The translations under genes were made by a program, and so were the position numbers. A stretch of DNA of 64,000 bases from Nocardioides coralli (lineage in GTDB: Bacteria; Actinomycetota; Actinomycetes; Propionibacteriales; Nocardioidaceae), in assembly GCF_019880385.1 (NCBI RefSeq), contig NZ_CP082273.1:3038001-3102000 (forward strand), written 5' to 3'. This document shows, in pieces, positions 9,541 to 17,064 of the stretch. Below the pieces are notes generated by a model. It had not been told where the DNA came from. It saw nothing but the letters and a program-made list of their open reading frames with translations, and did no database searches. Within the stretch, counting starts at the first letter, position 1; each line of letters starts with the position of its first letter.

Positions 9541-10707
9541 ATGCCCGCGACCCGGGTGATGCCGACCGAGGAGTCCGCCGAGCTGGTGCAGCTCGTGCGC
9601 GACTTCGCCACCAAGGAGCTCCTGCCCCGCAGCGCCGAGGCCGAGGCGACCGAGACCTTCCCGCGCGAGGTGTTCGCACAGCTCGGGGAGCTCGGGGTGC
9701 TCGGGCTCCCCTACCCGGAGGAGTACGGCGGCGGCGAGCAGCCCTACGAGGCCTACCTGCAGGTGCTCGAGGAGATCGCCGCGGTCTGGTCGAGCGTCGG
9801 CGTGGGCGTGTCGGTACACGCGCTGTCGTGCTTCGGGCTGGCCACGCGCGGCACCGACGAGCAGAAGCAGCAGTGGCTGCCCGACATGCTCGGCGGCGGG
9901 CTGCTCGGTGCCTACTGCCTCTCGGAGGCGCACGCCGGCTCCGACCCGGCCGCGATGCGCACCAGCGCCAAGCTGGACGGCGACCACTACGTCATCAACG
10001 GCGCCAAGGCCTGGACCACCCACGGCGGCCACGCCGACTTCTACAAGGTCATGGCCCGCACGTCGGAGGACCGCAACGGCATCTCCTGCTTCCTGGTGCC
10101 GGCCGACAGCGACGGGCTCTCCGCCGACCCGCCGGAGCGGAAGATGGGGCTGACCGGGTCGGCGACCGCGACGATGCGCTTCGACGGCGTCCGGGTGCCG
10201 GTGGAGCGGCGGCTCGGCGAGGAGGGCGACGGGCTGCGGATCGCGCTGGCCGGACTCGACGCCGGCCGGCTCGGGATCGCGGCGGTCGCCACCGGGCTCG
10301 CCCAGGGGGCGCTCGACCACGCCGTGGCGTACGCCGGTGACCGGGAGACCTTCGGCAAGCCGATCATCGACCACCAGGGGCTGGCGTTCGTGCTGGCCGA
10401 CATGGAGGCCGCGGTCCAGTCGGCGCGCGCGACGTACCTCGCCGCGGCCCGCCGCAAGGACGCCGGCCTGCCCTACTCGCGGGAGGCGTCGGTCGCCAAG
10501 CTGGTGTGCACCGACAACGCGATGAAGGTGACCACGGACGCGGTGCAGGTGCTGGGTGGCTACGGCTACACGCGCGACTTCCCGGTCGAGCGCTTCATGC
10601 GCGAGGCGAAGGTGATGCAGATCTTCGAGGGCACCAACCAGATCCAGCGGATGGTGATCTCCCGCGACCTCGCCAAGGGCAGCCCGGGCACCATCACCCA
10701 CCGCTGA
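9541..10707 (+). CDS. Acyl-CoA dehydrogenase
   Basis: This FAD enzyme of 388 residues introduces a trans-2,3 double bond into an acyl-CoA thioester. It has the first signature CLSEAHAGSD, the RETFGKPIIDHQGLAFVLADM helix region and the second signature QVLGGYGYTRDFPVERFMREA. The catalytic base is Glu363 in QIFEGTNQIQR. The position of Glu is that of short/medium/branched-chain ACADs. GGAGG lies 7-11 nt before ATG 9541. It is monocistronic; chain-length specificity cannot be judged. Confidence 0.92.
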   Translation: MPATRVMPTEESAELVQLVRDFATKELLPRSAEAEATETFPREVFAQLGELGVLGLPYPEEYGGGEQPYEAYLQVLEEIAAVWSSVGVGVSVHALSCFGLATRGTDEQKQQWLPDMLGGGLLGAYCLSEAHAGSDPAAMRTSAKLDGDHYVINGAKAWTTHGGHADFYKVMARTSEDRNGISCFLVPADSDGLSADPPERKMGLTGSATATMRFDGVRVPVERRLGEEGDGLRIALAGLDAGRLGIAAVATGLAQGALDHAVAYAGDRETFGKPIIDHQGLAFVLADMEAAVQSARATYLAAARRKDAGLPYSREASVAKLVCTDNAMKVTTDAVQVLGGYGYTRDFPVERFMREAKVMQIFEGTNQIQRMVISRDLAKGSPGTITHR

Positions 10708-10726
10708 GGCACCGCCGTACGTCGAC

Positions 10727-10818
10727 CCGACCCCACGCCGGTCGAGCTTGTCGAGACCACCCGACCCCACGCCGGTCGAGCTTGTCGAGACCACCCGGTG
10801 TCGACAGGCTCAACCTCC
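10727..10818. repeat. Tandem 34-bp repeat plus inverted copy of the dispersed GTCGAG element
   Basis: Two perfect 34-nt copies (10727-10760 and 10761-10794) each contain GGTCGAGCTTGTCGAGACC. They are followed by an inverted half (GTGTCGACAGGCTCAACC, around 10799-10816). The same element, usually with CCT in place of CTT, recurs at about ten places in the window. It fills the gap between the acyl-CoA dehydrogenase and PfpI genes. Confidence 0.85.
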
Positions 10819-10887
10819 GGACCTCCGCACGCCGACTCCCCCGTCAGGGTGGTCCACGGGCTTGATCGGCCTCCTACCGTCGACCCC

Positions 10888-11409
10888 ATGACCACCAAGA
10901 TTGCGTTCCTGACCGCGTCCGAAGGCATCGAGAAGGTCGAGCTCACCGAGCCGTGGGACGCCGTGACCGGCGCCGGCCACACCGCCGAGCTGCTCTCCCC
11001 CGAGGAGGGCGAGGTGCAGCTCTTCGAGCACCTCGACAAGGCCGACACCCGGCCGGTCGACCGCAAGGTCGCCGAGGCCAGCGTGGACGACTACGACGCG
11101 CTGGTGCTGCCCGGCGGTGTCGCCAACCCCGACGCGCTGCGGATGGACGCCGACGCGGTGTCGTTCGTCCGGGACTTCGTCGCCTCGGGCAAGCCGGTGG
11201 CGGCGATCTGCCACGCCGCGTGGACCCTCGTCGAGGCCGACGTCCTCTCCGGCAAGCGGCTGGCCGCCTGGCCGAGCCTGCAGACCGACATCCGCAACGC
11301 CGGCGGCACCTGGGTCGACGAGGAGGTCGTCGTCGACGGCAACCTCATCAGCAGCCGCAACCCGGGCGACCTGCCGGCGTTCATCAAGACGCTGCTCGAC
11401 GCCGTCTGA
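10888..11409 (+). CDS. DJ-1/PfpI family (type 1 glutamine amidotransferase-like) protein
   Basis: The 173-residue product has the PfpI/DJ-1 fold with the nucleophile elbow VAAICHAAW (Cys108-His109) and the conserved early Glu14 in SEGIEKVEL. Family members include deglycases, proteases and stress chaperones; the exact activity is uncertain. The ATG at 10888 follows TACCGT (10875-10880) by 7 nt and has no SD, pointing to a leaderless mRNA. The open frame runs further upstream into repeat DNA, which I exclude. Confidence 0.85.
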   Translation: MTTKIAFLTASEGIEKVELTEPWDAVTGAGHTAELLSPEEGEVQLFEHLDKADTRPVDRKVAEASVDDYDALVLPGGVANPDALRMDADAVSFVRDFVASGKPVAAICHAAWTLVEADVLSGKRLAAWPSLQTDIRNAGGTWVDEEVVVDGNLISSRNPGDLPAFIKTLLDAV

Positions 11410-11418
11410 GCCTCTCGC

Positions 11419-12087
11419 TCAGCGGTCGACCAGCCACCGGGCGAGCAGGGTGCCGTCCTGCTCGACCAGCGTGTGGAGCCGCAGCGGTACGTCGACGGGC
11501 GGGCCGTCCAGCATCCGCGGGTGGGTGCCGCCGATGAGCTGGGGCACCACGGTGGTGTCGACCTCGTCGACGCAGCCCTGGTCGAGCAGGTCGCGCAGCA
11601 GGTGCGGCCCGCCCTCGGCGAGCAGCTGCTGGTAGCCGCGGGCCTCGAGGAGCCGGCGCAGCTCGGCGAGGTCGACCCGGTGGGAGCCGAGGACCAGCAC
11701 GTTGTCGGGCCCGAGGAGCTCGCGGGCGTGGTCGAGCTTGTCGGCACGACTGACGGTGGCGAGCAGCACCGGCCCGTGCTCGCCCTCGAGCAGGCTCTCG
11801 GGCACCGACGCGCTGCGGCTGACCACCACCATCGGCTTCGGGTTGGGGGCGTAGTTCTCCGACCGGGCCGTCCCGGCGCCGACGATGATCACGTCGGCGA
11901 GCTCGCGCAGCAGCGCGAAGACCTCGCTGTCGGCGTCGGAGTTGATGGTCTTGCTGGTGCCGGAGGAGCCGGTGGTGGCGCCGTCGACGGTGGCCACCAT
12001 GTTGGACCGCAGCCAGGGCGAGCGGCTGGCGGCGTACACCTCGGGCAGGGCGGCGTCGGGTCCGATCAGCACTCTCACCCGCCCCAC
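11419..12087 (-). CDS. RibD C-terminal (DHFR-like) pyrimidine reductase family protein
   Basis: The 222-residue protein matches the RibD C-terminal/dihydrofolate-reductase-like superfamily: SNMVATVDGATTG near residue 28, DVIIVGAGTARSENY (about 65-79) for NADPH binding and LLAEGGPHLLRDLL toward the end. Stand-alone members are annotated as pyrimidine reductases of riboflavin synthesis or as DHFR-like enzymes. There is no deaminase domain. It starts at GTG 12087 and is divergent, with only 28 bp between starts, from a dihydropteroate synthase homologue. That pairing hints at a pterin-related role, which is inference. Confidence 0.82.
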   Translation of the reverse strand: MGRVRVLIGPDAALPEVYAASRSPWLRSNMVATVDGATTGSSGTSKTINSDADSEVFALLRELADVIIVGAGTARSENYAPNPKPMVVVSRSASVPESLLEGEHGPVLLATVSRADKLDHARELLGPDNVLVLGSHRVDLAELRRLLEARGYQQLLAEGGPHLLRDLLDQGCVDEVDTTVVPQLIGGTHPRMLDGPPVDVPLRLHTLVEQDGTLLARWLVDR

Positions 12088-12115
12088 GCTAGTGGCACCC
12101 TCCTAGGCTGGTGGG
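12088..12115. promoter_or_regulatory. 28-bp divergent promoter region for the RibD-C and folP-like genes
   Basis: Only 28 bp separate the two GTG start codons. TAGGCT at 12104-12109 lies 6 nt before the + strand GTG, and a second AT-containing stretch (CACTAG on the minus strand) lies just before the other start. Neither start has a clear SD. Both transcripts are therefore likely leaderless, and the two promoters overlap. Confidence 0.55.
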
Positions 12116-13006
12116 GTGATCACGCTCGAAGCCCTCGCCCAGCTGTACGCCGACCACGGGGCCGAGCTGGAGCGGCCGGTGGCGCCGGTGCGGGTGAGCG
12201 ACGACGTCACGGTCGGCGACGGCCACGTGACGATCATGGGGACGGTCAACCTGTCCCGCGACTCGACCTACCGCGAGAGCGTCGCGGTGTCGACCGCCTC
12301 GGCGGTGCGCAAGGCCCGCACCCAGGTGGCGCAGGGCGCCACGATCGTCGACGTCGGCGCGGAGGCCAGCGGCAGCGACGCCGAGCGCCGGGGGCCCGAC
12401 GAGCAGCTCGACCTGCTGCTGCCCGTGGTGGAGCAGCTGGCCGACGAGGTAGCGGTGTCGGTGGAGACCTACGAGCCGGCGGTGGTGAAGTCGGTGCTGG
12501 CCGCCGGGGCGCGGATGATCAACCTGACCGGCACCGAGCACGAGGAGGAGATGCTCCGTCTCGTCGCCGAGCACGACGCGAGCGTGCTGATGTGCTTCAG
12601 CCAGGGCGACAACGTGCGCGACGCCGAGGACCTGCCGGCTGACGCCGACCTGGTGCCGGTGCTGCTCGACCACTTCGGGCCGCGGCTGGAGCGGGCACGG
12701 TCGCTGGGCGTGGACCGGGTCGTCATCGACCCCGGGATGGGGTTCTCCTTCCCCAACCTGAGCGGGGTCGCCAAGGCGAAGGTGCAGCTGCGGGTGCTGG
12801 TGCAGGCGCTGCGGCTGCGCGAGCTCGGCGTACCGGCGGGCCACGCGCTGCCGCACGCGTTCGACCTGTTCGAGGACGAGTTCCGCAAGGCGGAGGGGTT
12901 CTTCGCGGTCTTCGCCGCCCTCGGCGGCGCCCACCTGCTGCGGGTGCACGAAGTGCCCCACATCCGCACCGTGCTCGGCGCGATGGACGCGCTGGCGGTG
13001 CGGTAG
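12116..13006 (+). CDS. Dihydropteroate synthase family protein
   Basis: The 296-residue product is a pterin-binding TIM-barrel homologue of FolP. Visible elements are TIMGTVNLSRDSTYRES (39-55, equivalent to the MGVLNVTPDSF motif), IVDVGAEASGSDAE (77-90, equivalent to DVGGESTRPG), DPGMGFSF and the C-terminal LLRVHEV. The first two motifs are altered from the FolP consensus, so this may be a paralogue that is not a folate enzyme. The GTG at 12116 lies 6 nt after TAGGCT. A perfect hairpin follows at 13017. Confidence 0.78.
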   Translation: MITLEALAQLYADHGAELERPVAPVRVSDDVTVGDGHVTIMGTVNLSRDSTYRESVAVSTASAVRKARTQVAQGATIVDVGAEASGSDAERRGPDEQLDLLLPVVEQLADEVAVSVETYEPAVVKSVLAAGARMINLTGTEHEEEMLRLVAEHDASVLMCFSQGDNVRDAEDLPADADLVPVLLDHFGPRLERARSLGVDRVVIDPGMGFSFPNLSGVAKAKVQLRVLVQALRLRELGVPAGHALPHAFDLFEDEFRKAEGFFAVFAALGGAHLLRVHEVPHIRTVLGAMDALAVR

Positions 13007-13632
13007 GGGCTCCGCGGTTTCCCCGGTCGGCCGGGGAAACTGCCGGTTGTCAGGCGAAGCAACACCGGACAACGGCCAGAATTGCCTGACAACCTCGGCG
13101 GGCACCGACCCGCGGGCACTCCCCGAGGCAGCACCATCGCCACCACGTCCGGCGCGTACGCCGGCAGCCACCCAGGGCGCCCGCGACCCACCTCGACCCA
13201 GCCGAGGCCGGCGTACATCGCGGTCGCCGCCTCGTGCAGCGGCACCACGTCGAGGCACGGCCCCCGCCCGGCGGCCCGCAACCAGCCGACGGCGGTGTCG
13301 TGCAGCTGCCGCCCGAGGCCGGTACGCCGCTGGGCCGGGTCGACGAAGAAGCTGGTCACCACCCCCAGCCGCGGCGTCGGGAGTCCGTGCCCGGCCGACC
13401 ACGCTGCCGCGAACCCGTCGTCGCCGACCTCGGTCACCGCCACGTGCCCCACGGGCCGGCCGCCGACCAGCGCCGTCCACGCCGCCAGCTCCCCGGGCCG
13501 CACGATGAAGTCGGCGACCGGGAACGGCAGCGGCCACCGCATCGGGTAACGGCTGGTCGGCTGCTGGGCGGCGAGCACCTCCCCGAGCACGGGTACGTCG
13601 CCGGGTGTGCGCGGCCGGACCTCGGCCGTCAC
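12469..13632 (-). CDS. GNAT family N-acetyltransferase with a long antisense read-through tail
   Basis: The first 170 residues are a complete GNAT domain, with GHVAVTEV (62-69), the strand SFFVDPAQ (94-101), the acetyl-CoA loop RRTGLGRQL (102-110) and AMYAGLGWVEV (138-148). No stop codon follows. The frame stays open for about 217 further residues, crosses the hairpins at 13017-13094 and runs antisense through 538 bp of the folP-like gene. The tail looks like an antisense shadow with no recognisable domain, so the real stop may have been lost by mutation or a sequencing error. The start GTG at 13632 overlaps the sixA stop (GTGA), so it is the last gene of the npdG-sixA operon. Confidence 0.65.
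   Translation of the reverse strand: MTAEVRPRTPGDVPVLGEVLAAQQPTSRYPMRWPLPFPVADFIVRPGELAAWTALVGGRPVGHVAVTEVGDDGFAAAWSAGHGLPTPRLGVVTSFFVDPAQRRTGLGRQLHDTAVGWLRAAGRGPCLDVVPLHEAATAMYAGLGWVEVGRGRPGWLPAYAPDVVAMVLPRGVPAGRCPPRLSGNSGRCPVLLRLTTGSFPGRPGKPRSPYRTASASIAPSTVRMWGTSCTRSRWAPPRAAKTAKNPSALRNSSSNRSNACGSAWPAGTPSSRSRSACTSTRSCTFALATPLRLGKENPIPGSMTTRSTPSDRARSSRGPKWSSSTGTRSASAGRSSASRTLSPWLKHISTLASCSATRRSISSSCSVPVRLIIRAPAASTDFTTAGS
13017..13040 (+). terminator. Perfect hairpin after the folP-like gene
   Basis: GTTTCCCCGG (13017-13026) and CCGGGGAAAC (13031-13040) form a perfect 10-bp stem with a TCGG tetraloop, 10 bp after the stop codon. This is a convincing intrinsic terminator. Confidence 0.75.
13045..13094. 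repeat. Inverted repeat between convergent genes
   Basis: GGTTGTCAGGC (13045-13055) and GCCTGACAACC (13084-13094) are perfect 11-bp arms around a 28-nt centre that contains further GTTG/CAAC half copies. It lies inside the open tail of the GNAT frame, which argues that the true GNAT 3' end was once upstream of it. It may be the terminator for the minus-strand operon. Confidence 0.5.
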
Positions 13633-14099
13633 GTCGGCGGCCGGCCGTGCGCGACCAGCTCGACGTCGTCGGGCGTCGACCACGGGCCGTCCCACCGCAG
13701 CACCGCGATGCACGAGGTCGGCATCGTGTGCCACTCCCCCGTCAGCGAGCGCAGCAGCTCCTCCATCGCCGGGTTGTGGCCGACCAGCGCGACCGCATCG
13801 AGCCGCTCGTCGAGGCCGCGGACGATCTCGAGCAGGTCCTCACCGTCGAAGGTGTAGGCCGCCTCGTGGATCTCGGCGGGCGGCGGGTCGGGCAGCTCCT
13901 CGGCGACCAGGTCCCAGGTGGCCCGGGCGCGGGTGGCGGGTGAGACGACGGCGACGTCGAGGGTGGGTCCGTGCTCGGCGAGCCAGCGGCCGGCCTCGGC
14001 GCCCTGCCGCTGGCCGCGCGCGGCGAGCGGCCGGTCGCGGTCGGCGCGGGTGGCGGACCAGTCGGACTTCGCGTGCCGGATGAGGACCAGGGTGGGCAT
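13629..14099 (-). CDS. sixA: SixA-type phosphohistidine phosphatase (histidine phosphatase family)
   Basis: The 156-residue protein starts with TLVLIRHAKSDW, the RHG motif with phospho-acceptor His9, and has the second histidine His108 in LVGHNPAMEEL. This compact form without an insertion is typical of SixA, which removes phosphate from histidine-containing phosphotransfer domains; other histidine phosphatase substrates remain possible. It lies 3 bp downstream of npdG and overlaps the GNAT gene start by 3 nt. Confidence 0.85.
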   Translation of the reverse strand: MPTLVLIRHAKSDWSATRADRDRPLAARGQRQGAEAGRWLAEHGPTLDVAVVSPATRARATWDLVAEELPDPPPAEIHEAAYTFDGEDLLEIVRGLDERLDAVALVGHNPAMEELLRSLTGEWHTMPTSCIAVLRWDGPWSTPDDVELVAHGRPPT

Positions 14100-14102
14100 G
14101 GC

Positions 14103-14780
14103 TCAGACGTCGGTGACCCGGATGCCGGCGTGGGACTGGTAGCGGCGGTTGATGGCGATCAGGTTGGCCGTGAGCGCCTCGACCTGGTGGGCGTTGCGCA
14201 GCCGCCCGCCGTACACGCCCCGCATCCCGGGGATCGCGTCGGCCAGCGCCCGGACCAGGTCGGTGGCGTCGCGGTCGTCGCCGAGGACCAGCACGTCGGT
14301 GTCGACCTCGGCCACCTCGGGGTCGTCGAGGAGGACGGCGCTGACGTGGTGGAACGCGCCGACGACGACGGAGTCGGGCAGCAGCGCGGCGGCCTGCTGG
14401 GCGGCCGAGCCCTCCTCGACGGCGAGCGCGAAGGGACCCTGCTTGTCGAAGCCGAGCGGGTTGACGCAGTCGACGACGACCTTGCCGGCCAGCGGCCCGG
14501 CGAGCTCGCGGAGCAGGTCGGCGTGGCCGTCCCACGGCACGGCGACCACGACCACGTCGCCCGCGGCCGCGGCGGCGGCGTTGTCGGCGCCCGTGACCCG
14601 GCCGCCGGTGTCGGCAGCCAGCGCTGCGGCGGCCTCCTCGGCCCGTTCTGCCGACCGCGAGCCGAGCACGACCGGCAGGCCCGCCGTGGCCCAGCGCCGT
14701 GCCAGCCCACGGCCCTGCGGCCCGGTGCCGCCGAGCACGGCCACCGTCCGGTCGGCCAGCGGCTCGGGGAGGTCGGTCAT
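14103..14780 (-). CDS. npdG: NADPH-dependent F420 reductase (F420:NADP oxidoreductase)
   Basis: The 225-residue protein has an N-terminal Rossmann fold with VAVLGGTGPQGRGLARRWA (residues 13-31) and VVLGSRS (37-43), and the C-terminal NAHQVEALTANLIAINRRY typical of NpdG/Fno. The enzyme moves hydride between NADPH and coenzyme F420, which fits an actinobacterium. ATG 14780 lies 8 nt after TAGGCT (14789-14794) with no SD. It heads an operon with sixA and a GNAT gene. Confidence 0.88.
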   Translation of the reverse strand: MTDLPEPLADRTVAVLGGTGPQGRGLARRWATAGLPVVLGSRSAERAEEAAAALAADTGGRVTGADNAAAAAAGDVVVVAVPWDGHADLLRELAGPLAGKVVVDCVNPLGFDKQGPFALAVEEGSAAQQAAALLPDSVVVGAFHHVSAVLLDDPEVAEVDTDVLVLGDDRDATDLVRALADAIPGMRGVYGGRLRNAHQVEALTANLIAINRRYQSHAGIRVTDV

Positions 14781-14975
14781 GGCGGGTGAGCCTAGTGGTT
14801 CAGTCCACGCCACCGACCGCTTACGCAGCCTCACTCGAATCCACGCGCGATCTCGATGGGGCGGAGACCGTTTCATTGATTTTGACGTAGAGGCCCCGAC
14901 ATCACCTCTGGTCTCTTGTTGCGGTCAGTTCCAGGGGCTGCGGGGGGACCGGAGCCAGCACCAGGGGGTACACAG

Positions 14976-15707
14976 ATGAAGCGCAAGAAGCAGCTCCTCT
15001 TCAGCGGAGCCACGATCGTCGCGGCTGTCGGCCTCGTCGCCGGCGCGGGGACCTTCGCCGCACTCGTCGACGTCGACGACAACAACAACAACCAGCTGCG
15101 GGCCGGCACCCTGCTGCTGTCCGCCGACACCCAGACCGAGGGTGACAACGCCAGCGACGTGCCGCCGAACCAGTGTGACGACTACCAGCAGGACGACTAC
15201 ACGGCGGGCTTTCAGGCGCCGCCGTTCGACAAGTTCCGTCCTGGAGCCGGCGGGCGACGTGCCAGCGACGGCACCTACGCCGAGGCGTTCAAGGTGGTCT
15301 GCATCCGCAACGACGGCAACATCGACGGCAACCTGTCGATCGACATCCCGAACGGCACCGTCCGCGACTACGAGAACGCCCACCTCGAGCCCGAGCAGGA
15401 GGCCGGCGACGCGACCCCGGGCACGGGCGAGTTCGGCGACCAGGTGCTGCTGAGCTACATCCGGTGGGCGCCCAACGGCGACGGTACGTGCACCTTCGCA
15501 GAGGCCGCCCCCAACTCCACCGGCGTCAACAAGACGCTGAAGGACCTTGAGGGTGACCCCGACATCTCGCTCGGCAGCCTCAACGCCGGCCAGGCGTCGT
15601 GCGTCGGTCTCAAGTTCTGGTGGAAGGACGGCCCGGGCTTCGACCCAAACCAGGCCATGGACGACACGGCTGAGTTCGACATCCAGTGGACGCTGAACCA
15701 GGCCTGA
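14976..15707 (+). CDS. TasA/camelysin-like exported protein with SipW-type signal peptide
   Basis: The 243-residue product begins with a basic n-region (MKRKKQ), a hydrophobic core (about 8-31) and then DVDDNNNNQLRAGTLLL (32-48). This corresponds to the ...DxxxxxNxFxAGTLDL block that marks SipW-processed proteins such as TasA and CalY. The mature part is acidic with paired cysteines and ends in DTAEFDIQWTLNQA, a beta-strand also conserved in its neighbours. TasA proteins form biofilm fibres in Bacillus; a similar extracellular fibre role is inferred. ATG 14976 has CAGGGGG 7 nt upstream. It is the first gene of a five-gene operon and is separated from the second by a strong hairpin. Confidence 0.8.
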   Translation: MKRKKQLLFSGATIVAAVGLVAGAGTFAALVDVDDNNNNQLRAGTLLLSADTQTEGDNASDVPPNQCDDYQQDDYTAGFQAPPFDKFRPGAGGRRASDGTYAEAFKVVCIRNDGNIDGNLSIDIPNGTVRDYENAHLEPEQEAGDATPGTGEFGDQVLLSYIRWAPNGDGTCTFAEAAPNSTGVNKTLKDLEGDPDISLGSLNAGQASCVGLKFWWKDGPGFDPNQAMDDTAEFDIQWTLNQA

Positions 15708-15723
15708 GTCACACCTCGTGAGT

Positions 15724-15756
15724 CTCGGTGGGGGCCGCCCGGCGGCCCCCACCGAG
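15724..15756 (+). terminator. Strong hairpin between the first and second TasA-like genes
   Basis: CTCGGTGGGGGCCG (15724-15737) pairs perfectly with CGGCCCCCACCGAG (15743-15756), giving a stem of 14-15 bp with a very short loop. It lies 16 nt after the first gene's stop and 24 nt before the second gene's start. It may be a partial terminator or mRNA stabiliser that lets the first gene be made in excess. Confidence 0.65.
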
Positions 15757-15780
15757 CCACCGATTTCCAGGGGGGCTGGG

Positions 15781-16458
15781 ATGACCAGAGCAATGCTGTT
15801 CGGCGTGGCCAGTGCCACGGCGGCACTGGGATTGTGTGCCGGGGTCGCGACCACCGCATTCCTGCTGGACGCCGACGACAACCCGGACAACCGGCTGACG
15901 AGCGGGTCCATCGAGCTCTTTGGCTCACCCCGTCAGGACGCGGCGGCGGCAGCTTCCTGCAGCCCGGCGGACCTGGCCGCCGACGACTGGCGCGCCACCT
16001 TCACCCTTCCCTCCTTCGGCGACCTGCGGCCGGGCGAGACACGCGCGACCACCGTCTGTCTCAGGAACGGCGGCACCATCGACGGCGCCGTCTCCGTCCA
16101 GGCGACCGATGTCCGAGATTTCGAGAACACCTGCATCGACCCCGAGAGCGAAGCCGCTGACGTGTCGTGCGGCCCTCTCCAGGGCGAGCTGTCGGACCAG
16201 CTGCGTTTCGGCATCGCCACCTACACGCCCACCGGCGCCAGCTGCCTCGCCACGCCTGCACCACAGCAGTGGTTGACGATGGACCAGCTCAAGGCGGGTA
16301 CTGGCGTCTCGGCCCTGCCCGGCGGCGCGCACACCTGTGTGTCTCTCACAGTGGACTGGCCGATGGCGCCGGACGCTGTCGGCCCGCTCGATCGAGACCG
16401 GGCCAACGGGGACTCCGCGGAGTTCGACCTCGTGTGGACGCTGGCCCAGGTGGTGTGA
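15781..16458 (+). CDS. Second TasA-like exported protein with SipW-type signal peptide
   Basis: The 225-residue protein has a short n-region, a hydrophobic core (residues 5-28) and LLDADDNPDNRLTSGSIELF (28-47), matching the post-cleavage block of its upstream neighbour. The body has RPGETRATTVCLRNGGTIDG (about residues 83-102), comparable to the VVCIRNDGNIDGNLS stretch of the first protein, and ends with DSAEFDLVWTLAQVV. The two are therefore diverged paralogues. GGGGGGCTGGG precedes ATG 15781. It lies 3 bp upstream of the signal peptidase. Confidence 0.8.
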   Translation: MTRAMLFGVASATAALGLCAGVATTAFLLDADDNPDNRLTSGSIELFGSPRQDAAAAASCSPADLAADDWRATFTLPSFGDLRPGETRATTVCLRNGGTIDGAVSVQATDVRDFENTCIDPESEAADVSCGPLQGELSDQLRFGIATYTPTGASCLATPAPQQWLTMDQLKAGTGVSALPGGAHTCVSLTVDWPMAPDAVGPLDRDRANGDSAEFDLVWTLAQVV

Positions 16459-16461
16459 TCG

Positions 16462-17064
16462 ATGCCCACCACCGACCTCACTGACCAGACCGCCGCGGTG
16501 GCGCCCTCGGCGCCGGTGAAGCGCCGCCTCTGGGGCCGGGTCGCGTCCGTCCTTGCGACCACGGTCGTCGCCTCGGCCGTCCTTCTGGCCCTGGCTGTCC
16601 CCATCGCGCCGCGGATCCTCGGCTGGGACATCATGATCATCAGCACGCCGAGCATGGAACCGACGTACCCCGTCGGCACTCTCACCTTCGTCAAGCCCGT
16701 CACTGCCGCGGACGTCGAAGTCGGGACCCCACTTGTGTTCACGTCGCCCACGACCTCGACGGCCACCGTGACGCACCGGGTCGTCGAGCTCGTCCCGGTC
16801 GAGGGCGTTCAGCACTTCCGTACCCAGGGCGACGCCAACGACACCGCCGATGCGGGACTGGTGCCACCCCGCGACGTCGTCGGTGAGGTGGCCTTCGACG
16901 TGCCCCGCCTCGGCTGGGTGGTTGATCGCCTACAGCGTGATCCCACGCTGCTGATGGGCCTCGTGGCGATCCCTGCGGGCCTCATCATCGCCGGCGAGCT
17001 GCGCAACCTGCGTCGCAACCTCGGGTCCACATCCCGCAGGCGTCCCGACGAGGAGGAGCAGTGA
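16462..17064 (+). CDS. sipW: SipW/ER-type signal peptidase I
   Basis: This 200-residue membrane peptidase has one N-terminal membrane span (about 27-52), catalytic Ser64 in STPSMEPTYPVG (61-72) and, in place of the usual bacterial lysine, His105 in TVTHRVVEL. An acidic pair follows in QGDANDTAD (Asp124/Asp127). A second span sits near the C-terminus (about 163-178). A Ser-His form is the hallmark of SipW, archaeal and ER signal peptidases. It lies directly between its probable substrates and should cleave their signal peptides. It overlaps the next gene by 4 bp. Confidence 0.92.
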   Translation: MPTTDLTDQTAAVAPSAPVKRRLWGRVASVLATTVVASAVLLALAVPIAPRILGWDIMIISTPSMEPTYPVGTLTFVKPVTAADVEVGTPLVFTSPTTSTATVTHRVVELVPVEGVQHFRTQGDANDTADAGLVPPRDVVGEVAFDVPRLGWVVDRLQRDPTLLMGLVAIPAGLIIAGELRNLRRNLGSTSRRRPDEEEQ

